Assembly (NCBI GenBank): GCA_024405155.1 | Contig: JAKSPC010000006.1 | Span: 21,514-85,513 of the forward strand | Direction: 5' to 3' | Length of the DNA stretch: 64,000 nucleotides | Origin: Lachnospiraceae bacterium | Lineage (GTDB): Bacteria > Bacillota > Clostridia > Lachnospirales > Lachnospiraceae | Shown: positions 28,756 to 37,619 of the stretch, in pieces | How the letters are laid out: each line of letters begins with the position of its first letter | Position numbering within the stretch: position 1 is the stretch's first letter | Position numbers and translations under genes: made by a program | Notes under the pieces: model-generated | What the model saw: only the letters and a program-made list of their open reading frames with translations | What the model was told of the DNA's origin: nothing | The model's database searches: none

Positions 28756-29838
28756 TTAGTAATCTATTTTCTTCATGTACTCCATGTACTTTACTACCAT
28801 CAGCGCGATCTTGAAGGTGATGGCGTCGTCAAAGGCACGGAGGTCCAGACCCGTGTTCTTCTGGATCTTGTCCAGGCGGTATACCAGCGTGTTTCTGTGA
28901 ATGAACAGCTGGCGGGAGGTCTCGGAAACGTTCAGGTTGTTCTCAAAGAACTTGTTGATGGTGGTAATGGTCTCTTTGTCGAACTGATCCGGCGTCTTTT
29001 CTCCGAAGATCTCGCGGATGAACATGCGGCACAGATTCAGGGGCAGCTGGTAGATGAGCCTGCCGATGCCAAGGTTATTGAAGGCCACGATCTTTTTGTC
29101 CGCGTAGAAGATCTTTCCCACGTCCAGAGCCAGCTTGGCTTCCTTGTAGGATTTGGAGACTTCCTTGATCTCTCCCACCACGGCGCCGTAGGAGACCCGC
29201 ACGTCCGCGCCTGCCTCGTTGAGATCACCCAGGAGCTTTTCGGCATAGGTACGGAGCTCTTTCACCGGATCGTTTTCCTTAAGCTCGTGCACGATGACCA
29301 CGTTTTCCTCATCCACGGTGGTAAAGAAATCGCCGGGATACTGCACGGGAAGATCTCTAAGCGTCTCGCTCACCACGTTCTCATAGCCCGCCGCTTCCAC
29401 GATGAATACGGCTCTCTTGGCGGCCAGGTCGATGTGCAAACGCTTTGCCCTGTTGTAGATATCGATCTGCAGAAGGTTATCCAGGATCAGGTTCTTGATG
29501 AAGCCGTCCTTGTCCATCTTCTCCTTGTATGCGGCAGCCAGCGCTTCGATCTGATTGTGCAGGAGCGTAAGTGTCATCACCGCATTGGGCGTGTTCCTGG
29601 AAACGACTGCCACATACACGGTATCCGCTTCGTCCCGGCACCGGCTCATCATCACGTCATCGTTCTGATCTTCGGCCAGCCCGGATCTCACCATGTCACG
29701 TATCACTTCGGGATCCACGTTTGGCATGCTTCCGCCGGAAGCGATCAGCTTTCCGGTGGATTCGAAAACGGCTGCCGCCGCGCCGGTGGCTTTGACCGTG
29801 TTTTCAAGCGTTGTCTGTAAGACCTGATTCGAAACCAT
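28756..29838 (-). CDS. CdaR/PucR-type transcriptional regulator
   Basis: 360 aa. The N-terminal half resembles the diacid-sensing region of CdaR. A GGDEF-like middle domain follows, and the C-terminal helix-turn-helix NNLNVSETSRQLFIHRNTLVYRLDKI is the PucR/CdaR HTH_30 motif. A longer frame from 29877 exists, but GGAGG five bases before the ATG at 29838 fixes the start. Known: family members sense sugar diacids or purine products; no such pathway is adjacent. It may control the ftsEX cluster it leads. Confidence 0.85.
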   Translation of the reverse strand: MVSNQVLQTTLENTVKATGAAAAVFESTGKLIASGGSMPNVDPEVIRDMVRSGLAEDQNDDVMMSRCRDEADTVYVAVVSRNTPNAVMTLTLLHNQIEALAAAYKEKMDKDGFIKNLILDNLLQIDIYNRAKRLHIDLAAKRAVFIVEAAGYENVVSETLRDLPVQYPGDFFTTVDEENVVIVHELKENDPVKELRTYAEKLLGDLNEAGADVRVSYGAVVGEIKEVSKSYKEAKLALDVGKIFYADKKIVAFNNLGIGRLIYQLPLNLCRMFIREIFGEKTPDQFDKETITTINKFFENNLNVSETSRQLFIHRNTLVYRLDKIQKNTGLDLRAFDDAITFKIALMVVKYMEYMKKIDY

Positions 29839-29891
29839 TGTTTCCTCCATTTGTGTGCTGTTTACTGCAATGTGCACAAATCACGGTGATT

Positions 29892-29920
29892 ATTTTATAA
29901 CAAAATTATGCCGTTTGCAA
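29892..29920 (-). promoter_or_regulatory. Promoter of the CdaR-ftsEX operon
   Basis: On the minus strand, -35 TTGCAA (29915-29920), a 17-bp spacer and -10 TAAAAT (29892-29897) form a good sigma-A promoter about 55 bases before the CdaR-like start. Confidence 0.7.
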
Positions 29921-30002
29921 GGATGTATATACAGAAACATCCAAAAAAGCAAACGGCAATTGTGCAAAAGCTATGAATCCGGCTTACACCCCTTCACTGC
30001 TA

Positions 30003-30193
30003 TATGTCCACAGAGCCAAACTACCGCTCCGGACACGCACGACTTCGTACGCTGTATGTCCAAGCGGCCGAAATCCCTGCTGTGGACATGCGCTGCCTCG
30101 TTTGCTATATGTCCACAGAGCCAAACTACCGCTGTGGACACGCACGGCCCCGTACACTGCGTTTTCATAAAGCCGAATTCTCCGCCGCAGACA
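30003..30193 (+). repeat. Tandem palindromic array, ~53-bp period, four units
   Basis: Units start at about 30003, 30055, 30108 and 30161. Each pairs TGTCCACAG (30005, 30057 degenerate, 30110) with CTGTGGACA (30027 degenerate, 30080, 30132, 30185 degenerate) 22-23 bp later, giving 9-bp stems. Units 1 and 3 are nearly identical over 50 bases. The array abuts element copy B. No gene lies here. Confidence 0.85.
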
Positions 30194-30210
30194 TACAGAA
30201 AGGTCTAATA

Positions 30211-30480
30211 ACCGGCATGTGAGCCGCTTAGTTGTTTAAGCCGCTTCCGGCTCACATAAACACTCACGAAATTTTTGCCGATTTGGACCTCTGAGGCCTT
30301 TACCCCCTTTCCGGCTCACATCACTCTCGAAAATCCTGCCGAAATCATCCCAAATCAGTTTACATAACTATTTTTATGTGAGCTAAATGCCGGCAAAACG
30401 CGTCTCCGGCTCACATCCCGGTTTTTGGGCTTGGAACGCATGTGAGCCGGAACGGCCAAAATGCGTCCTGCGGCTCACAT
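30211..30480 (+). repeat. 270-bp phased nonamer/hairpin element, copy B
   Basis: Nonamers at 30217, 30249, 30281 (degenerate ATTTGGACC), 30313, 30376 (ATGTGAGCT), 30408, 30440 and 30472 repeat the spacing of copy A to the base. The central AGTTTACATAACT is at 30357-30369. The first loop re-forms an inner stem with other bases (CTTA/TAAG). It lies between the CdaR promoter and the mntP terminator. Confidence 0.95.
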
Positions 30481-30504
30481 GGAGGTTTCTCACACAAACG
30501 CATG

Positions 30505-30534
30505 CACTCCTTATTTCCAGGGCGCGTAAGCGCC
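30505..30534 (+). repeat. 30-bp motif shared with 57727-57756
   Basis: CACTCCTTATTTCCAGG followed by a small GGCGC/GCGCC hairpin occurs here and, reversed with one base change and one indel, at 57727-57756. The surrounding 30481-30710 is GC-rich intergenic DNA with short inverted repeats and no gene I can support. Confidence 0.7.
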
Positions 30535-30710
30535 CCATCGCATCCACTGGACGTCAGGGGAACTGCAGTTCCGCCTGCAAAGTGAGCACGGAGTGCGAAG
30601 CGGCGCAGATGCGGAATGCAGTTTGCCAGACGGACACGCACAGCGATACCGTGGGTGCGAGCAAAGCGAGCAGCCAGGCGAGGTGTGCGGACCCGCGTAC
30701 CAATGGACTA

Positions 30711-30740
30711 GAAAAAAATGCCCCGGCGAACCGCCGGGGT
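30711..30740 (-). terminator. Rho-independent terminator of the cvfB-mntP operon
   Basis: Perfect 8-bp stem CCCCGGCG / CGCCGGGG with a 3-base loop, followed on the minus strand by CATTTTTTTC. It lies about 70 bases after mntP. Confidence 0.92.
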
Positions 30741-30811
30741 TGTGTATTCGTTATTTTCGACAAAGTCTGAGCGCTGAGCCAGAAGAGTAACTGCCGGACG
30801 CCCCAGGCAGG

Positions 30812-31447
30812 TCACAGATGGGTGACGAAGATCTCTACGCCGATGAGGATAAGGATCACGCCGCCCAGAATGGAAGCTTTTCCGGAAAGGCGGGTGCCGA
30901 ACTTCTTTCCGATGCGGATCCCCGCATAGGATATGATAAAAGTCACCACGCCGATGATCACGGTTTCCACCAGCGCATGGGAAAAGTCATATTCCGCAAT
31001 AGTGAAGCCCACGGACAGAGCGTCGATGGAGGTGGCCACCGCCTGCACAAAGAGAGCCCACAGGCCAAGCTTTGCGGCGGGCTTTACGGCGTCGGGGCCT
31101 TTGGCTTCGGCTGCGGGGGCGGCGCTTTCCGGCTGAGCCTCCTTACGGCTCTGCACGCCCTCGGCGATCATCTTGCCGCCGATCCAGCACAAAAGGATCA
31201 GCGCGATCCAGGGGATAAACTTCTGGATCTGCTGAAAGGTATTCATGGCGGTGTGCACCAACACCCAGCCGATGAGCGGCATCAGCGTCTGAAACACGCC
31301 GAAGGCCCCTGCGATCAGCAATTCCTTCTTCCGATCCATTTCCGGCTCATTGAGGCCATTGGCCATGGAGACCGAAAACGCGTCCATGGCAAGTCCTATG
31401 CCGAACAGTATGCTGTTGACAAAAAACAGAATGCCCCAGTCCATCAT
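30812..31447 (-). CDS. mntP: Manganese efflux pump MntP
   Basis: 211 aa with six predicted membrane helices. The repeated family motifs are AMDAFSVSMANG in the first half and TSIDALSVGFTIAEY in the second, each with the conserved acidic residue. A charged Ala/Pro/Glu loop (about 103-125) separates the halves. It exports Mn2+ across the cell membrane. It overlaps cvfB by 4 bp. No Mn riboswitch is seen; expression would depend on the cvfB transcript. Confidence 0.92.
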   Translation of the reverse strand: MMDWGILFFVNSILFGIGLAMDAFSVSMANGLNEPEMDRKKELLIAGAFGVFQTLMPLIGWVLVHTAMNTFQQIQKFIPWIALILLCWIGGKMIAEGVQSRKEAQPESAAPAAEAKGPDAVKPAAKLGLWALFVQAVATSIDALSVGFTIAEYDFSHALVETVIIGVVTFIISYAGIRIGKKFGTRLSGKASILGGVILILIGVEIFVTHL

Positions 31448-32526
31448 TTCTCACCGAGTCCTTTGGGGTTTGCGATCAGTTTTACCGTATCCGTCTCACG
31501 ATCGATCTCAATGAGGCGCTTCTTGTAAAGTCCGCCCAGCGCACGCTTGAACTGGTTCTTGCTCATGCCGAAAACTTCCGCGATCACTGCCGCGTCAGCT
31601 TTGTCCGCGTAGGGAAGCGTGCCGCCGTTTTCGGAAAGCTTTGCAAGGATCTTTTCGGCATCATTGCCGGAAGAAAGATACAGCTTTTCGCGGATCAGAA
31701 GATCCAGCTTGCCGTCATTTCTCACGCGCTGCACTCTGGCGCTCACTCTGTCGCCGTAGGAAAGCTTTTCGAAGATCTCCTGGCGGGGGATCATGCCGTA
31801 GATGTGGCCATCCACCGCCACGAAAGCGCCCATTTCGGGATTGATCTCGTAGACGAAGGCCTTCACCATATCGCCTTCTTTGTAGGTCTCGTTTTTATCC
31901 AGATGGTCGTACACCCGCATGGTGGCAGCTGTCCGGCCGGATTTATCCTTGTACATGTGCACCAGAAGCTCGTCTCCCGGCTCCGGCGTATGCTGCAGCT
32001 CCCGGAAGGGCACCAGCACCTCTTTCGGCATGCCGTTATTCACAAAAGCGCCGATCTTTGTCATGGCGGAAACTTTCAGCACGCCGGTCTGCCCGTCCTT
32101 CAGGATAGGCTCCCGCATGGTGGCAGTGATCCTGCCGCCCTTGTCCTCGTACAGCGTCACCTTCACCCGGTCGCCCGCGGCAACTTTCCTGGTCTGCTCG
32201 GAAAACGGCAGAAGCATCTTCACTTCCTGTTCTTTTCCGTCTTTTCCCTGCACGTGCGCCGTCAGGAATGCGCCGATGTCGCCGGTCTCCGTAACGGCAA
32301 GCTCCAGCGTATCGCCTTCCTTAAGGCCTTCCCGCACTTTGTGCACCACTTTGGAGAGTGCGGAGTTTCCGCCGCGCTTTCCCTTGCCGATGCCGGGCAT
32401 GCGAACGTGCTCATCGCTTCCGGCATTGTCATTTTGCCCGAAACGCCCGCCGCGCTCTTCACGCTTTGCGGGGTAGTCGTTTCTCTTCTTTTCGTCCTTG
32501 TGTTCAAAGGGGTAATATCTTTCCAT
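31444..32526 (-). CDS. cvfB: CvfB-like S1-domain RNA-binding protein
   Basis: 360 aa. After a charged N-terminal extension (about 60 residues, longer than usual) there are S1-type repeats (GVLKVSAMTKIGAFVNNG; FVYEINPEMGAFVAVDG) and a C-terminal winged helix (FGMSKNQFKRALGGLYKK). Known: CvfB homologues bind RNA and affect virulence gene expression in staphylococci. The charged N-terminal tail is unlike the short CvfB N-terminus and may be extra RNA-binding sequence. Confidence 0.85.
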   Translation of the reverse strand: MERYYPFEHKDEKKRNDYPAKREERGGRFGQNDNAGSDEHVRMPGIGKGKRGGNSALSKVVHKVREGLKEGDTLELAVTETGDIGAFLTAHVQGKDGKEQEVKMLLPFSEQTRKVAAGDRVKVTLYEDKGGRITATMREPILKDGQTGVLKVSAMTKIGAFVNNGMPKEVLVPFRELQHTPEPGDELLVHMYKDKSGRTAATMRVYDHLDKNETYKEGDMVKAFVYEINPEMGAFVAVDGHIYGMIPRQEIFEKLSYGDRVSARVQRVRNDGKLDLLIREKLYLSSGNDAEKILAKLSENGGTLPYADKADAAVIAEVFGMSKNQFKRALGGLYKKRLIEIDRETDTVKLIANPKGLGEK

Positions 32527-32576
32527 TGTCTTTCCGTCCTTTCACTTGATGGTCGCCGGTACTTGTCCGGCAAGTT

Positions 32577-32850
32577 TTGTAACCGCAAGCCCTAAAAACA
32601 GCCTTGCGGATGAAAAATCTCTCCCGGCCAATGTTTGCGCCGCCGTGACTTTCCATCCGAAAGCCCGAAAAAAGGCCTCGCGGATGAAATTTTCCTCTCA
32701 ACCTATGTTTGCGTCACTGTGACTTTCCATCCGAAAGGCCGAAATACAACCTCGCGGATGAAAAATCTCTCCCGGCCTATGTTTGCGTCGCCGGGACTTT
32801 CCATCCGAAAGCCCGAAAAAAGGCCTCGCGGATGGAATTTTCTTTTGCCG
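32577..32850 (+). repeat. Tandem hairpin array, exact 74-bp period (array D1)
   Basis: Four units start at 32577 (degenerate), 32651, 32725 and 32799, exactly 74 bp apart. The three good units begin TTTCCATCCGAAAG and return with CCTCGCGGATG to form hairpins. The spacer, about half the unit, is also repeated. The array fills the 331-bp gap between DUF362 and cvfB; no gene is here. Confidence 0.9.
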
Positions 32851-32857
32851 ACTGCTG

Positions 32858-34120
32858 TCAGGGGCTGATGAGATCACTTAGTGCCCTGAAAATCTCGTCT
32901 TCATCTGCGGGGCAGCCGGGCACATGGCAGGCAAAGCCCGCGCAGCAATCGCCGATGCCCACGCGCAGTCCCTGCGCATTGCTTTCGTCAGCAGTATCCG
33001 CTGCCGAAATGCTGCCCTGGGCATTCGCTGCATTTGCCCGTTCCCTGCGCCAGCCCTGGCCGATGCAGATCTTTCCGCCGGCATCGGTAAATTTCTGAAG
33101 CATCTCCTCTTCGCGAAGGCGCACCAGCGCTCCGGTAAGCGCCGCATAGCAGTCGCTGCAGGAATCCGCGTCATCCACGGCATAGCTGACTTCCAGTGCG
33201 TGGGAAATTCCTTCCGGCACGTCCCGCTCCGCGTCAGCGTAAGGGTCTTCCACCGTGATCACTTTAAGCTTCTCCAAAGAAGCGGTACCCACGCTTAAGG
33301 TTTCCGCCAGGCCCACGTAGGGAACGTCCTCTGCGGAAAGTCCCAGGATGCGGCAGGCGAAGGAATCGCAGAGCACCGGGTCCGTGGCCGCCATGATGCA
33401 GTTTCGCACCAGGGGATCGCCGCCCTCTTCAAAGGAAGGATCGCCGCAGATGTGATCGATGACGATGAAGTCCTGCCGGATCACGGTGTTGAGATGGGCG
33501 ATGGGCCTGTGAAGTCCCAGGGTGTGAAAACGCCTCTTTTCACTGTCGGGGATAAGCCCCTTCATGTTTTTTAAAGCGCAAGTCATGCGGGTCTGGCAGT
33601 GGCCTTTCAGCACCGGCACGTTGATAAGGAAATCGTAGTCCTTAAGGAACGCGCAGACATGAAGCAGCATGCCGTCCTCTTCACCGGGAAAAGCTCCAGC
33701 CTCAGCATCCGCTGCGGCCGAAACATCCCGCCCCGTTTTCACTTCCTCTGCCGGCATCTTTTTGGTATCGATAAAGGGCACGCCGTATTTTTCACAAAGC
33801 GCGTAGAAGCCGCAGTACTCAGCCGCCTCTTCCGTGCTGTCGCCGGCCCAGGAGCCTTCCGCCACGGTGATATCTTCGTATCCGTTTTCTTTCAGGTATT
33901 CAATGATCCCCGAAACGATCTCCGGGTGGGTGGTGCCGCCGAAATCCGCCGGCTGGGGCGTGACAAGGTTTGGCTTAATGAGGATGCGAAGCCGGTCATG
34001 GGTCGATTTTTCCTTCTCTTTCTCCGAAAGCAGCGTAAGGAGCGGCGAAGCCGCCAGCAGCCGCTTCGTCATTCCCAGGTATTCACGTCCGTATATCCTA
34101 TAAAGAGTCGTGTCCATCAC
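32858..34120 (-). CDS. DUF362 domain protein
   Basis: 420 aa. DUF362 markers: LIKPNLVTPQ, VAEGSWAGDSTEEA, NVPVLKGHCQTRMT, and SFACRILG. A C-terminal part holds CSDCYAAL and CCAGFACHVPGC, cysteines that could bind metal or an Fe-S cluster. The family's function is not settled. It overlaps the SUV3-like helicase by 4 bp (ATGA). Confidence 0.82.
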   Translation of the reverse strand: MMDTTLYRIYGREYLGMTKRLLAASPLLTLLSEKEKEKSTHDRLRILIKPNLVTPQPADFGGTTHPEIVSGIIEYLKENGYEDITVAEGSWAGDSTEEAAEYCGFYALCEKYGVPFIDTKKMPAEEVKTGRDVSAAADAEAGAFPGEEDGMLLHVCAFLKDYDFLINVPVLKGHCQTRMTCALKNMKGLIPDSEKRRFHTLGLHRPIAHLNTVIRQDFIVIDHICGDPSFEEGGDPLVRNCIMAATDPVLCDSFACRILGLSAEDVPYVGLAETLSVGTASLEKLKVITVEDPYADAERDVPEGISHALEVSYAVDDADSCSDCYAALTGALVRLREEEMLQKFTDAGGKICIGQGWRRERANAANAQGSISAADTADESNAQGLRVGIGDCCAGFACHVPGCPADEDEIFRALSDLISP

Positions 34121-35772
34121 GTATCAAACCAGCCGATCTGCATTTTCTGGTAGCACTTGTCGCACATGCCGTAGGAGCTTGTGGAGGGCAGCACCCGTCC
34201 GCAGTAGCTGCAGTGGCGCAGGTACCTGTCCTTATCCGCCGCCAGAAGATCGTTGATCTTCCTGCAGAGAGCCAGCTTCTGATCCATGCGGTCCTCTTCC
34301 ACGCCGATACGGCGCAGCAGCTGATGCCGCACGTCCAGCTGCTTGTATTTCAGCTCACACTCCTCAAGAGTTCCCTCTTCCTTTGCGGGCTCCGGCAGGG
34401 GCCGCTCCCGGAAAATGGCCAGACAGCAGTGCGTCCAGTATTCCACCAGCGCATCGTTCTTTACGTCCACGGGACAGGTGATCATCTTGTAGATCAGCTG
34501 CCGGTCGAAAACTCCCTCCGGGATCTCTCCCTTGCGCTTTCCTTCCGAAAGCCGCACGATGGCAGCGTGCAGCGCCTTATAAAGGATCAGAGACTCGCTC
34601 ATGTCCGCCCGGTGGAATCCTTCCACCTCCGGCAGTTTGTTCCACACCTTCATCAAAAGATCCAGGGGATACTCCGTCTCCAGAGCTTCCTCCGGGAAGG
34701 GAATGGTGATATCCTCCGCCTGGGGAAGCACCGTATTCAGCGCGTCTTTCACCATGCGCTGATCCGTCATGGAAAGCACTTCGCCGTGATCGTAAATGCC
34801 GTACCGGCCGGCACGGCCCGCGATCTGCTTGATCTCCGCCGCATTCAGCTTCCGGTTCTTTATCCCGTCGAATTTCTTCGTTTCGCAGAAAACGATCCGC
34901 TTGATGGGGAGCGAGATCCCCATGCCGATGGCATCGGTAGCCACCACAACGTTCGTTTCGCCCTCGGAAAACCTACGCACTTCCTCTCTGCGGGACACCG
35001 GCGGCAGGGCGCCGTAGATCACGCTGGCGCTGATGCCGGAATGTTCCAGTTCCGCCGCCACGGAAAGCACGGCCCTGCGGGAAAACACGATGAGGGCGTC
35101 TCCCGGCTTTGCCCCTTTCACGGAGCGCATGGGCCCCTCAAATACAAGCGGTGCCAGCCGCTCGTGGCGCTCGATGCGGTAGTAAGCATGGAAGCTCTCC
35201 AATATCCTTACGATCAGGTCTTCCGCTTCCGGCGCCAGACAGATGTGCACTTCCGATGCGTTCACGCAGTAAATGGCCTTTGCCCAGCGGTCGCCCCGGA
35301 ACTTGTCCGTGATCATCTGAGCCTCGTCGATAACAGCAATGTCCACCCGCCGGGAATAGTCGCACAGCTCGATGGTGGACGAGGTATGTCGGGAACCGGG
35401 AATGCGGATGCTCTCCTCCCCGGTCATCAGATCGCACCGCACGCCGGCGGCGTTCATCTCATCGTACATCTCCAGCGCCAGCAGACGAAGCGGTCCCAGA
35501 TAGAACCCGCTCTCCGCCTTCTTTAACGCCTGAATGGACTGATAGGTCTTTCCGCTGTTGGTGGAACCGATGTGCAGGATGAAAAGGCGGTCCAGCGTCT
35601 CCGCGTGGCGGCGAAGCTTCTCCATATCAAAAGTGAGGAGATAATTTCTTATCTCCTCCCTCATTACTTCGTTTGGATCCGGCGTGCGCGGCTTCTTTTC
35701 TTTCTGCTTAAGGCGCAGCCTTTTCCAGTAACCGGCTTTTGATCTGTGATTACTTTTCTTCTTTTCCGGCAT
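34117..35772 (-). CDS. SUV3-like DExH RNA helicase
   Basis: 551 aa. Motif I GSTNSGKTYQ, motif II DEAQM, motif V VVATDAIGMGISLPI and motif VI QIAGRAGRYG are those of the SUV3 branch known from mitochondrial degradosomes. A C-terminal zinc ribbon (CSYCGRVL, CDKCY) is added. The basic N-terminal tail (about 40 residues) may bind RNA. I infer an RNA turnover role; no PNPase is nearby. It overlaps the DUF308 gene by 23 bp and the DUF362 gene by 4 bp. Confidence 0.87.
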   Translation of the reverse strand: MPEKKKSNHRSKAGYWKRLRLKQKEKKPRTPDPNEVMREEIRNYLLTFDMEKLRRHAETLDRLFILHIGSTNSGKTYQSIQALKKAESGFYLGPLRLLALEMYDEMNAAGVRCDLMTGEESIRIPGSRHTSSTIELCDYSRRVDIAVIDEAQMITDKFRGDRWAKAIYCVNASEVHICLAPEAEDLIVRILESFHAYYRIERHERLAPLVFEGPMRSVKGAKPGDALIVFSRRAVLSVAAELEHSGISASVIYGALPPVSRREEVRRFSEGETNVVVATDAIGMGISLPIKRIVFCETKKFDGIKNRKLNAAEIKQIAGRAGRYGIYDHGEVLSMTDQRMVKDALNTVLPQAEDITIPFPEEALETEYPLDLLMKVWNKLPEVEGFHRADMSESLILYKALHAAIVRLSEGKRKGEIPEGVFDRQLIYKMITCPVDVKNDALVEYWTHCCLAIFRERPLPEPAKEEGTLEECELKYKQLDVRHQLLRRIGVEEDRMDQKLALCRKINDLLAADKDRYLRHCSYCGRVLPSTSSYGMCDKCYQKMQIGWFDT

Positions 35773-36472
35773 CTTCTACTGCCTTCTTGATCTCCTCGGC
35801 TGCCTTGTCAACGTTAACGCCGTATTCCTTCTTAACAGCTTCCTTTACGGCCTGAACGCCTTCTTCGTATTCCTTTCTGGTCTCTTCCACGTAGTTCTTT
35901 ACTTCTTTTTCAGCGTTCTTAACTGCGCTGTTGGCCTTGGAAACGGCGATGGCAACGATGATGAACTCAACGCCCTTAAGGATGGTGGCGATACCTGCCC
36001 AGGTGCCCAGGGTAAGGATGTTGAGAACGGGGTTGAAAGCAAGCATGATAGCCGCAATGATGGTAAGGATGCCGATCACGAGAGTGAGCCACCAGGTCTT
36101 GACGCCCATCTTCTTGATAGCGATGGAAGACTCGATACTGTTGATACCCATCAGCAGAACGCCGGCTGCGAACATGCCGCCCACCAGGCCAAGCTGTGCA
36201 ACGGGAGCAAACAGAAGCGCGATACCCATGATCACCATGATGATGGCAGCTGCCAGATCCCATCCCCATGCCGGGATCCTGTCCTTATTGCCCAGTACAT
36301 AGAACACGCTGTAAACACCGGTAAGGATGAATACTGCCACAAGTACCTTGGCAAGAACGCCTACGGCGTCTCCGGGATTCTGAAGCATCCACACACCGGC
36401 AACGATGAGCAGGATACCTAAGATCAGGGCGATCCACCATTTGCTGAGAACTGATTTGATCTTTTCGTACAT
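35750..36472 (-). CDS. DUF308/HdeD-like membrane protein with amphipathic C-terminal tail
   Basis: 240 aa. Six membrane helices in repeated pairs (LGILLIVAGVWMLQNP is the DUF308 signature) end near residue 180. A tail of about 60 residues, rich in Lys, Glu and Ala, follows and looks like a long amphipathic helix. Role unknown; HdeD relatives are linked to acid stress. The visible ribosome site is ATGGAGG. Confidence 0.8.
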   Translation of the reverse strand: MYEKIKSVLSKWWIALILGILLIVAGVWMLQNPGDAVGVLAKVLVAVFILTGVYSVFYVLGNKDRIPAWGWDLAAAIIMVIMGIALLFAPVAQLGLVGGMFAAGVLLMGINSIESSIAIKKMGVKTWWLTLVIGILTIIAAIMLAFNPVLNILTLGTWAGIATILKGVEFIIVAIAVSKANSAVKNAEKEVKNYVEETRKEYEEGVQAVKEAVKKEYGVNVDKAAEEIKKAVEDAGKEEK

Positions 36473-36506
36473 ATTGAGCCTCCATGTAATTTTTAAATAT
36501 GATGAA

Positions 36507-36520
36507 GCACCCTTCGGTGC
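36507..36520 (-). terminator. Short hairpin before the DUF308 gene
   Basis: GCACC-CTTC-GGTGC, a 5-bp stem, lies between the small ORF and the DUF308 gene; TTCATCATATTT follows on minus. A weak terminator at best. Confidence 0.3.
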
Positions 36521-36536
36521 CCATTACCGGTTATGG

Positions 36537-36626
36537 TTAAATGTCGTATACGTCACCTGCGCGGGCGAATACGGAATTGGGGCAGATCTCCTTTGCCTTC
36601 CTTCCTGCCGCAAAAGTTTTTTCCAT
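36537..36626 (-). CDS. Possible 29-aa peptide
   Basis: An ATG at 36626 with GGAG five bases upstream opens a 30-codon frame with host-like codon choice, ending TAA at 36537. The product begins MEKTFAAGRKAKEICP. I do not recognise it; a chance ORF is possible. Confidence 0.35.
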   Translation of the reverse strand: MEKTFAAGRKAKEICPNSVFARAGDVYDI

Positions 36627-36668
36627 TTTAACTCCGCATATGCCATCCGTCAATCCTTTTTGTGAACA

Positions 36669-37607
36669 TCAGTCCTCTCTCAGCTTCCGCCCCACTTTCC
36701 AGCCCCAGGTAAGCACCAGGTTCCGTATGCCTTCCTCGAAGGTCACCTCCGGCATCCAGCCTGTATCTTTCCGGACCTCCGAAATGTCCGCCTTCAGATA
36801 CATGACCTGATTCCTGCCGTAGGGAAGAGCGCCGATACCAAGGGCCGCCCCCGGCGCGCAGATATCACGGATCACTTCCATGTATTCCCGAAGAGGTCTT
36901 GCCGAACCGCTTCCCAGCACGTAGGTCTTTCCGTCCACGCCTTTTTCTCCCAGCAGATAGAGCGCCCTGCCGGCGTCCAGGCTGTACAGATAATCCCACA
37001 TCTGCTCGCCCCGGGTAAACTCCGGCGTGCGGCCGGAACGCAGTTTCTCAATGGTGGACATGATCATGGAACCGTTCTGGTCATAGGGGCCGTACACGCT
37101 TAAAATGCGCACCCACAGATGGCGCATGCCAAGCTGATGCGCGCAGGCTCTCGTCATCTGACCGGCACAGAGCTTTGCCATGCCGTAGGCCGTTTCCGGC
37201 GCCGCCGGGGTATCCGGCAGAAGGTCTTCCTCTTTCCGTCCGTACTCCGCCTGGGAACCGATCCCCACGAAAGAATGGCAGCCGAACCTTCTGGCCAGAG
37301 CCACCGCGTCCAGCGCGTACTTCACGTTCCGGTTCTGCAGCTCGAAATCGTTCCGTTCCTCTCCCGTGGTCCCCATCCAGGCAAGGTGATAGAACACGTC
37401 GTAATCCTTTCCGGTAATATTCTGAAGCTCTTCCATTTCCTCCAGGGAACAGAAGGCCACAGAGATCAGCGGATCCGCGGGAATGTTGTCGTTCCGGCGG
37501 GAACCTTTTCTGGAAAGCACCAGGACTTCCACGCCCTGCCGTACAAGCTCCAGGGCCAGTGCCGTTCCCACGGCGCCCGTAGCTCCGGTAATGATTGCTC
37601 TTTTCAT
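36669..37607 (-). CDS. NAD-dependent epimerase/dehydratase
   Basis: 312 aa, extended SDR: NAD loop GATGAVG at residues 8-14, catalytic Tyr-Lys in YGMAK, and an active-site Ser in GIGSQAEYG. It acts on a nucleotide sugar; the substrate cannot be deduced. It starts 12 bp after the GDPD gene, so a role in envelope glycan or teichoic acid supply is possible. Confidence 0.85.
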   Translation of the reverse strand: MKRAIITGATGAVGTALALELVRQGVEVLVLSRKGSRRNDNIPADPLISVAFCSLEEMEELQNITGKDYDVFYHLAWMGTTGEERNDFELQNRNVKYALDAVALARRFGCHSFVGIGSQAEYGRKEEDLLPDTPAAPETAYGMAKLCAGQMTRACAHQLGMRHLWVRILSVYGPYDQNGSMIMSTIEKLRSGRTPEFTRGEQMWDYLYSLDAGRALYLLGEKGVDGKTYVLGSGSARPLREYMEVIRDICAPGAALGIGALPYGRNQVMYLKADISEVRKDTGWMPEVTFEEGIRNLVLTWGWKVGRKLRED

Positions 37608-37619
37608 AGAAAACCTCCT

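Noticed and set aside
30411-30790. Several overlapping frames of 65-127 codons on both strands
   Set aside because: They cross element B, the 30-bp motif and the mntP terminator; no ribosome site or recognisable protein.
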